From Micrococcales bacterium (GTDB taxonomy: Bacteria; Actinomycetota; Actinomycetes; S36-B12; UBA5976): 15,580 nt of DNA. Position 1 is the stretch's first letter. Each line of letters opens with the position of its first letter. The notes under the pieces were generated by a model that was given only the letters and a program-made list of their open reading frames with translations, searched no databases and had not been told where the DNA came from. The DNA is taken from NCBI GenBank assembly GCA_024640585.1, contig JAHEEQ010000031.1, positions 1 through 15,580 of the forward strand, in the 5' to 3' direction. Below are positions 1 to 4,800 of the stretch, in pieces. Made by a program: the position numbers and the translations under genes.

Positions 1-83
1 AGTCCTGGCTCTGAAGAGATTAGGTCCGAAAGTCCACGGCGAACCACTTCGTGGTCATCCATTAAGAAAACGCGAATTGCCAT
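1..83 (-). CDS. Response regulator, NarL/LuxR type (N-terminal fragment, cut by window edge)
   Basis: Reading the minus strand from the ATG at 83 gives 27 residues beginning MAIRVFLMDDHEVVRRGL and continuing in frame to the window edge. A hydrophobic first strand followed by an acidic pair (D9, D10), then H-E-V-V-R-R-G-L, is the classic start of a receiver domain of the NarL/LuxR response regulator class. The phosphorylated Asp and any DNA-binding domain lie outside the window. A GGAG ribosome binding site (complement of 89-92) sits 5 bases before the ATG. The gene diverges from the nitrilase gene. The family call is firm from the motif, but the regulated pathway cannot be told. Confidence 0.8.
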   Translation of the reverse strand, partial: MAIRVFLMDDHEVVRRGLSDLISSEPG

Positions 84-127
84 GCTTGCTCCGATCGTTG
101 CCCCTATTGTGCCAAAGACACGAGGAC

Positions 128-139
128 TATCCTTAATTT
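128..139 (+). promoter_or_regulatory. Candidate -10 element giving a leaderless nitrilase mRNA
   Basis: TATCCT at 128-133 lies exactly 6 bases before the ATG at 140, which would place the transcription start on or next to the A of the start codon. The upstream sequence has no well-placed Shine-Dalgarno motif: GAGG at 122-125 is 14 bases away. The -35 is weak, the best being TTGTGC at 107-112 with a short 15-base spacer. The same geometry recurs at other starts in this window. Confidence 0.45.
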
Positions 140-931
140 ATGGTCAAAGTTCGACTCGTACAGGTCAAATCCGAAGTTGCAGAACCAGTAGATGTGCGAA
201 TTGATCGTGTATTAGCCGAGTTGCCAAGTCACCTTTCGAATGCAGATTTTGTTGTACTTCCAGAACTCTGGACTATCCATGCCTTCAACCTTGAAGCACT
301 TCAATCAAATGCGATGACTCTGTCAGATGATTTTTTCCAAAAGTTAGCCGAGATTATTAAGAACGCTAACAAATGGTTGCACGCTGGCACTTTTCCTATC
401 AAACATGCAGATGGAAGTGTGACCAACACGGCAATTGTTTTTAATTCAGATGGCGAAAAGCAAATCATCTATTCAAAGATTCATTTATTTGGTTTTCAAG
501 ATGGCGAAAGAAAATATCTCTCTGCCGGAAACAAAATAGCGATTTCAAAAACTCCACTCGGGGAAACCGGAATCTCAACTTGTTATGACTTACGTTTTCC
601 AGAACTCTTTCAAGAACAAAACAAACGAGGAGCTACAAGTTTTATAGTCAGTGCTGGTTGGCCAACAATTAGATCAGAACACTGGGAAACTTTGTTGAAA
701 GCTCGAGCGATAGAAAATCAGAGTTATGTAGTTGCTGCATGTGGTCGCGGAACATTCAACAAGATTGAACTTGCAGGAAAATCTATGGTGATTGATCCAA
801 CTGGAAATGTGTTAGCTCGAGGAAATAAAGATGATGAGTTTGTGGATGGCGAAATAGATTTGGAATTAGTAAAGAAATGGCGTGCAGATTTCCCAGTTTT
901 GAATGATAGAAGAGATTTGCACAATTTATAA
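140..931 (+). CDS. Carbon-nitrogen hydrolase (nitrilase superfamily amidohydrolase)
   Basis: This 263-residue cytoplasmic enzyme should hydrolyse a small amide or nitrile-like C-N bond. The Glu-Lys-Cys triad of the superfamily is visible: E42 in LPELW, K113 in YSKIHLF and C148 in STCYDLRFPEL. The CYDLRFPEL signature and the following SAGWP and KARAIENQ blocks point to the Nit2/omega-amidase/YafV-like branch, whose known members deaminate 2-oxoacid amides such as 2-oxoglutaramate. The exact substrate is inference only. The length is normal for a complete single-domain member. ATG 140 is the first possible start because an in-frame stop lies at 134. The gene appears single; the next gene is 68 bases away behind a palindromic regulatory region. 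It diverges from the response regulator, but a functional link is unproven. Confidence 0.9.
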   Translation: MVKVRLVQVKSEVAEPVDVRIDRVLAELPSHLSNADFVVLPELWTIHAFNLEALQSNAMTLSDDFFQKLAEIIKNANKWLHAGTFPIKHADGSVTNTAIVFNSDGEKQIIYSKIHLFGFQDGERKYLSAGNKIAISKTPLGETGISTCYDLRFPELFQEQNKRGATSFIVSAGWPTIRSEHWETLLKARAIENQSYVVAACGRGTFNKIELAGKSMVIDPTGNVLARGNKDDEFVDGEIDLELVKKWRADFPVLNDRRDLHNL

Positions 932-939
932 ATTATTTG

Positions 940-959
940 GTTTATCCACAGCGATAAAC
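940..959. promoter_or_regulatory. 20-bp palindrome containing a consensus DnaA box, upstream of the Tad operon
   Basis: GTTTATC (940-946), a 6-base spacer and GATAAAC (953-959) form a perfect 7-bp inverted repeat. TTATCCACA at 942-950 is an exact consensus DnaA box lying across the left arm and spacer. No T tract follows, so the dyad looks more like an operator than a terminator. It sits 40 bases before the start of the Ssd/TadZ-like gene, where a repressor or DnaA could act on the Tad promoter. No regulator identity can be inferred, and a single box could be chance. Confidence 0.45.
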
Positions 960-967
960 ATAAATAG

Positions 968-980
968 TTCCTCTAAGGAA
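968..980. repeat. Small dyad TTCCT-CTA-AGGAA before the Tad operon
   Basis: Five-base arms (968-972 and 976-980) flank a 3-base centre. The right arm provides an AAGGA Shine-Dalgarno-like stretch (975-979), but it is 20 bases from the GTG at 1000, too far for ordinary use. It may be a second operator half or a small hairpin in the leader. The arms are short enough to be chance. Confidence 0.25.
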
Positions 981-999
981 GTACTAACAAAATAAAGGT

Positions 1000-1575
1000 G
1001 TGACAACCATTTCAATCATAGGCGCTAGAGGCGGAATCGGCACCTCAACTTTTGCTTGGGCAATAGCTCGTGAGCTCAATGCAACAGCCATCATTGATCT
1101 ATCATCATCGCAAACTTTAAGTTGGATTGTTGGCGGACCTGAATCCAACTTTGGCTGGCCTACAACATTGCAGGCTACAACCAGTTTCACAGTAGATATG
1201 CTCATTGAAAATGCCAACAGGATTGATGAAATTGCTGTGCTTTCGGGCGGCAGCCCATTGGAAATAACTACCCATACAACCGATAAAACCCTTGTGATTG
1301 ATGGTGATTTTCCTGCCGACTTCAAGATTCTTCATACGACGAACGCACCACAAGATTCAATTAGAGAAACCTCACAGGTTGCAGTCATGCGGCAAATCCG
1401 AGGTGGAATTCCGATTGCATTGCTCGAAGAAAAGTTCGATTACACATACAAAAGTGAAACCAACGTCGAGAAGGCTTTGAATAGCGGATTTGGCCTTCAT
1501 GCAAAATCTCGAGTTCGCTTTGTTGCTAGGCAGATCTGTGCAGACCTTTTCCGAAATAGTTCAACTAATAACTAG
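1000..1575 (+). CDS. Ssd/TadZ (CpaE-like) ATPase of the Tad locus, short form
   Basis: This 191-residue protein resembles the ATPase part of the actinobacterial 'helicase/secretion neighborhood CpaE-like' (Ssd) family, MinD relatives that position the Tad machine or the septum. The P-loop is GARGGIGTST at residues 8-17, a deviant Walker A in which the signature lysines are absent, as is usual for Ssd. Later blocks also fit: AIIDLSSS near 30-37, FGWPTTL near 51-57, IAVLSGGSP near 78-86 and LVIDGD near 95-100. Family members usually run to about 350 residues, with an extra N-terminal receiver-like domain that is lacking here. The start is GTG 1000 because an in-frame stop lies at 985, and the ribosome site is poor (AAGG one base before GTG). 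The 3' end overlaps tadA. Its role in Tad pilus localisation is inferred from family and position. Confidence 0.75.
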   Translation: MTTISIIGARGGIGTSTFAWAIARELNATAIIDLSSSQTLSWIVGGPESNFGWPTTLQATTSFTVDMLIENANRIDEIAVLSGGSPLEITTHTTDKTLVIDGDFPADFKILHTTNAPQDSIRETSQVAVMRQIRGGIPIALLEEKFDYTYKSETNVEKALNSGFGLHAKSRVRFVARQICADLFRNSSTNN

Positions 1576-2572
1576 CGATATTGTCGAGCGGAATTTGGTG
1601 CTCGATTCTGCTTCAATTGAAGAAGAGCTCAAAAAACATAATGTGATGCTGCAAGAAGCAGAAATAGCTGAACTGATCTCGGCGGTATCTATCGAATTGA
1701 CTGGCTACGGACCACTAGCTTCCATTATTACTTCAAAAACAACAGATGTAGTTGTTAATGCACCGGATTCCGTCTGGGTGGACAATGGTTGTGGTCTCGC
1801 ACTTCATCAAAATATATTTTCAAACACTCAATCTATTTCATTCTTAGCAAGACGGCTTGCGAGTATGGCAAACGCTAGATTGGATGAATCTCAGCCATTT
1901 GTTGATGGACGACTACCAAATGGCGTACGCCTTCATGCGTTACTTCCACCAATTTCAGGTAGTTGCGCCAAATTATCTTTGCGATTTCCAAACAAACACA
2001 TAATTCCAATTGCACAATGGCAAAAGCACCTTTCAAACCACGAGATGCAGCTATTGAGCAAAGTAGTTCGTGGTGAATATTCATTCCTGATCGCTGGAGA
2101 AACTGGCGCTGGCAAAACTACTTTGCTTAAGTCCATTTTGGCCGAACGGCCACTGAATCAAAGAATTTTAATAATCGAAGAATCATCTGAAATCCAACTC
2201 CAACTGCCAAACATTGCTTCTTTAGTCGCTAGAAAAGCGAATACAGAAGGAATCGGTGAAGTAACAATGCAAAACCTCGTTAGGCAAGCGCTGCGCATGC
2301 GGCCAGACGCGCTTGTCATTGGCGAGGTTAGAGGAGCCGAGATTTTAGATTTTCTACTAGCTATATCTAGTGGACATATTGGATCAGGCACAACCATTCA
2401 CTCTTCACCGAGAGGTGTATCAAAGCGCATTCAGTTATTGGCCGGCCTTGCAAACATTTCACCGGATTTCGCAACCGAACTATTTGAATCTGCGATTGAC
2501 GTAGTCATTCATTGCGAACGATTTGGTAATACTCGCAGAATCTCAAGTGTTATTAAAAATGGCGATCAATGA
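1538..2572 (+). CDS. tadA: TadA/CpaF secretion motor ATPase of the Tad pilus
   Basis: This is the hexameric type II/IV secretion ATPase that powers assembly of Flp/Tad pili on the inner face of the membrane. With GTG 1538 as start it has 344 residues. Walker A is GETGAGKTT (187-195). It is followed by the LRMRPDALVIGEVRGAE block (about 252-268), with the Walker-B-like GEVRG, and the His-box GHIGSGTTIHS (280-289). The N-terminal DVVVNAPDSVWVDNG stretch is typical of actinobacterial TadA. The frame is open back to a TTG at 1490 with an ATG at 1499. GTG 1538 is preferred because family N-termini start near this helix, AGG at 1528-1530 lies 7 bases upstream, and overlap with the preceding gene falls to 38 bases. 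The 3' end overlaps the next gene by ATGA, implying translational coupling. Function is firm; the start is uncertain. Confidence 0.92.
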   Translation: MQTFSEIVQLITSDIVERNLVLDSASIEEELKKHNVMLQEAEIAELISAVSIELTGYGPLASIITSKTTDVVVNAPDSVWVDNGCGLALHQNIFSNTQSISFLARRLASMANARLDESQPFVDGRLPNGVRLHALLPPISGSCAKLSLRFPNKHIIPIAQWQKHLSNHEMQLLSKVVRGEYSFLIAGETGAGKTTLLKSILAERPLNQRILIIEESSEIQLQLPNIASLVARKANTEGIGEVTMQNLVRQALRMRPDALVIGEVRGAEILDFLLAISSGHIGSGTTIHSSPRGVSKRIQLLAGLANISPDFATELFESAIDVVIHCERFGNTRRISSVIKNGDQ

Positions 2573-3672
2573 CTGCAGGTATATGTGCATTTATCTTGGC
2601 CCTGATTTGGCTTTACCCAATTCAATTCACAAAAATTCAATGGAAGCCGAAAAATACTATTTACTCAAACGAACTTGAAACTTTATTTCGATTTCGTTCG
2701 CTTGCCCAAGTCTCACAATTGCAAGAAATCAACATGGAATCTTCAAAATGGCGACCTCGGATTGATGAGGCGCTTTATCTATCTACGCATTGCGGAATCG
2801 CAATTACTCCGCTAATCGATCACATAATTTCTTGCGAACGAGATGAACGGACACTATTTCGAGAATTCCAGAATCGGAGCTCGACTGCATATGGCGCTTC
2901 AGCAACACTAATTCTGATGCCGATTCTCATGTGGATTATTGGGGTTGCAATTGGAGTAGACATTTTTAGTTTCCTAGCTTCAATCCTGGGAATTCTTATT
3001 CTCACACTTGGTGTGGGACTTACCCTGCTTAGTCGGCTTGTAATAAAACTCGTCTCAAATACTGCTTTGAAGAATTTGAAACCAGGTGGTCGAAGGACAA
3101 TCAAGACCCACTCAGCAGCGATACTGGTTTTTGTAGTGATATTCACCATTCAATCTAGTTATTTTGGTTTTCTCGTCGCGGTGCTTGGGGCTGCTATAAC
3201 TCACGCATTTTGGGATCGGATTCCGCAAATTGACATTGAACGAGCAAGAATCGAATTGCATTCGAGTCAGCATTTTCACTTGGTTTATATGGCTGGTCTA
3301 ATTGACGCTGGCCTTCCTTGGCTGAAAGTTCTTTCATATATAGATGAAAATGAATTGCAAAGAATTGCCCGCCGAATCGAAATGGGAGTCGATCCGGAAA
3401 TTGCATTTTCGCATTCGAGCAATTGGCAAGCTGTTGGGAAATTAATCGCCACATCGTTAATAAAAGGAACTCGACTATCTAGTGATTTGAGGTTACTTTC
3501 TACTGAATATCGTGAATTAAGTCTGACTTATCGAATTCAACAAGTTGAAAAAATTGCTGGACGTTTGATAATTCCTGTGAACCTGTTACAACTCCCAGCA
3601 TTTATTTTGATGGGATTAGTTCCTTTGGTTGGTCCGTTAATTTTGCAGACTCTTGAAACTTTCCACATTTAG
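2569..3672 (+). CDS. Fused TadB-TadC inner-membrane platform protein of the Tad pilus
   Basis: At 367 residues this is far longer than a usual TadC (about 190) or a usual actinobacterial TadB (about 260). It appears to contain both halves. Residues 1-17 are a membrane segment. Residues about 60-110 form a GspF/T2SSF-like cytoplasmic region, followed by two hydrophobic segments near 110-160. A second unit then starts: two hydrophobic segments near 180-215, a GspF-like region near 230-340 (HLVYMAGLIDAGLPW and EKIAGRLIIPVNLLQLPAFIL), and a last membrane helix near 340-362. TadB and TadC are normally separate subunits that pair under the TadA motor, so a fusion would fix their ratio. No internal stop or frameshift is seen. 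It overlaps tadA by ATGA. A single divergent TadB-like protein is the alternative reading. Confidence 0.75.
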   Translation: MTAGICAFILALIWLYPIQFTKIQWKPKNTIYSNELETLFRFRSLAQVSQLQEINMESSKWRPRIDEALYLSTHCGIAITPLIDHIISCERDERTLFREFQNRSSTAYGASATLILMPILMWIIGVAIGVDIFSFLASILGILILTLGVGLTLLSRLVIKLVSNTALKNLKPGGRRTIKTHSAAILVFVVIFTIQSSYFGFLVAVLGAAITHAFWDRIPQIDIERARIELHSSQHFHLVYMAGLIDAGLPWLKVLSYIDENELQRIARRIEMGVDPEIAFSHSSNWQAVGKLIATSLIKGTRLSSDLRLLSTEYRELSLTYRIQQVEKIAGRLIIPVNLLQLPAFILMGLVPLVGPLILQTLETFHI

Positions 3673-3681
3673 TTTTATTGC

Positions 3682-3727
3682 CAAGGTTCTGCACATAAAC
3701 ATAATTTTTTCTGTGCAAGTTTCCTTG
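3682..3727 (+). other. Imperfect hairpin between tadBC and the prepilin gene
   Basis: CAAGG (3682-3686) pairs with CCTTG (3723-3727), and the inner TGCACA (3690-3695) pairs with TGTGCA (3712-3717). A T-rich loop (six T's at 3705-3710) lies between. No T tract follows, so this is not a standard terminator. It could slow or process the transcript between the machinery genes and the highly needed pilin. The arms are short, so confidence is low. Confidence 0.3.
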
Positions 3728-3765
3728 CGAATATTGAATTGGCTTCCGTTTAAAGAAAGGTAATT

Positions 3766-3954
3766 ATGTTCATCAAATTTCTAACTCGTCTTCGAGACAT
3801 GCAAGACGGTGCACTCACGGCCGAATATGCAACCGTAGGTATTGCAGCCTGTGGTGCTGCTGGAATTCTGTACAAGTTTTTTACAAGCACGAGTTTCGCA
3901 GCATTACTATCTAGCATTTTCGAGCAAGCGTTCTCTTGGATATTTAATCGATGA
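3766..3954 (+). CDS. DUF4244/Flp-like prepilin
   Basis: This 62-residue protein is the likely major pilin of the Tad pilus. A short basic leader (MFIKFLTRLRDMQDG) ends at G15. ALTAEYATVGIAACGAAGILYKF follows in two overlapping blocks: a Glu at +5 (E20), the adjacent Tyr of the Flp motif, and a hydrophobic helix. This fits cleavage by a TadV-type prepilin peptidase between G15 and A16. The AEYA..G..ACG pattern is the actinobacterial DUF4244 family that sits beside TadB/C. AGAAAGG at 3754-3760 is a good ribosome binding site, 5 bases before ATG, and is stronger than those of the machinery genes, as suits an abundant subunit. The stop overlaps the next start (ATGA). The pilin role is inferred from motif and context. 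Confidence 0.85.
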   Translation: MFIKFLTRLRDMQDGALTAEYATVGIAACGAAGILYKFFTSTSFAALLSSIFEQAFSWIFNR

Positions 3955-4322
3955 AAGAATTATGGTCTCTGCGGCTGCGCTCTGATTCTGGATCCGTAAC
4001 CGCAGAGACTGCAATTTCAATTTCATTTCTGGTTGTTTGTGGTTTCGCGCTCGTACAAGTTTTAACTTTTGCAATGCAATATCAGCGTTTACAAACACTT
4101 GCGCAAGAATCAAGTCGAGTTGCTGCATCATTAGATAATCCAAGAAGCCTTGAGATTCTAGTTACAGATTATTTAATTAACATTGATTCAGATATTGAGG
4201 CGAAGTTCAAATGGTCAGACCAAAGTGTTGAAGTATTTTTGAAAGAACCAACTACTGGAGTGATTTCGGCATTTCATGAGTTTGTTGAGGCTTCAGCATC
4301 TGCGCCAAGGTGGAGTGGATGA
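3951..4322 (+). CDS. TadE-like pseudopilin
   Basis: This 123-residue membrane protein has an N-terminal prepilin-like signal: polar residues 1-13, G14, then SVTAETAISISFLVV with Glu at +5 (E19) and one membrane helix (about 20-42). The rest is a soluble extracytoplasmic domain. GSVTAE at the head of the helix is typical of actinobacterial TadE family minor pilins, which are thought to prime or cap pilus assembly after prepilin peptidase cleavage. It is translated by ATGA overlap with the DUF4244 prepilin and overlaps the next gene in the same way, forming a three-gene coupled set. The family call is good; the exact role is inference. Confidence 0.8.
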   Translation: MKELWSLRLRSDSGSVTAETAISISFLVVCGFALVQVLTFAMQYQRLQTLAQESSRVAASLDNPRSLEILVTDYLINIDSDIEAKFKWSDQSVEVFLKEPTTGVISAFHEFVEASASAPRWSG

Positions 4323-4663
4323 TCACTAATGCTGTAGTTGTTCAAATAATTGCGCTTACTCTGCTCGCCACCAGTCTTTTAGGTGGGATTCGAATTGGAG
4401 TCGAGTACCAAGCACTCTCCCATTCAGCTGAAAACTTGAGTATTGAACTCGCTCGAAAAACTTTCGATCAAAATGATGTATCTGTTCGAGATATCTGTTT
4501 GTCTGCCCATCTAGCAAAGGACCAGCACCTAACCAGATGTGAAGTAACCGCAAATGAAGTCAAAATTCACCTTTCCAAGCCCATTTCCTGGCTTGGCAAG
4601 ACCTTTCTTTTGGGGGCAGATTCAAGAGTGGGTTTCGGTTTTTACTCACAAAATAGCCCTTGA
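4319..4663 (+). CDS. Second TadE/TadG-like membrane protein (Rv3655c-like)
   Basis: This 114-residue protein has one N-terminal helix (MITNAVVVQIIALTLLATSL) followed by a region with EYQALSHSAENLSIELARK. This corresponds to the HRAQ..AADLAALAAA pattern of the small 'helicase/secretion neighborhood TadE-like' proteins placed last in actinobacterial Tad loci. Unlike the two genes before it, no Gly/Glu(+5) prepilin cleavage site is visible. Two cysteines (in RDICLSA and LTRCEV) lie in the extracytoplasmic part and could form a disulfide. ATG 4319 is chosen over the GTG three codons upstream because it forms ATGA with the preceding stop, with AAGG at 4307-4310 and GGAG at 4312-4315 in front. Function beyond Tad association is unknown. 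Confidence 0.65.
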   Translation: MITNAVVVQIIALTLLATSLLGGIRIGVEYQALSHSAENLSIELARKTFDQNDVSVRDICLSAHLAKDQHLTRCEVTANEVKIHLSKPISWLGKTFLLGADSRVGFGFYSQNSP

Positions 4664-4686
4664 GAGCGGGTATTTGGGCATTTTTT
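4656..4686 (+). terminator. Weak candidate terminator at the end of the Tad operon
   Basis: GCCC (4656-4659, inside the last codons) can pair with GGGC (4676-4679), and six T's follow at 4681-4686. The stem is only 4 bp with a long loop, so the T run is the main evidence. It marks the natural operon end before hppA. Confidence 0.35.
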
Positions 4687-4800
4687 AGGCGTTTACACTT
4701 CGGGCAGTGACTATAAGGACCGTTTTGGGCCTTCCGCGCAGTGTGGCCGGGCAGCATGCCTGTTTCGCTGTTCGGTAAATAATTGAGGAGAACAATTCGT
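4687..4800 (+). promoter_or_regulatory. Promoter and leader region of hppA
   Basis: The 114 bases between the T run and the hppA start hold TATAAG at 4712-4717 as a possible -10 element. TTTACA at 4692-4697 resembles a -35, but the 14-base spacing is short. The stretch 4715-4775 is GC-rich with small inverted repeats, such as AAGG/CCTT and GGCA-GCA-TGCC, so the leader may be folded. GAGGAG at 4785-4790, 10 bases before the ATG, is the strongest ribosome site here. No known riboswitch class was recognised. Confidence 0.35.

Noticed and set aside
4783..4800. Earlier TTG start for hppA adding six residues
   Set aside because: The GAGGAG ribosome site at 4785-4790 overlaps this start and is correctly placed for ATG 4801.
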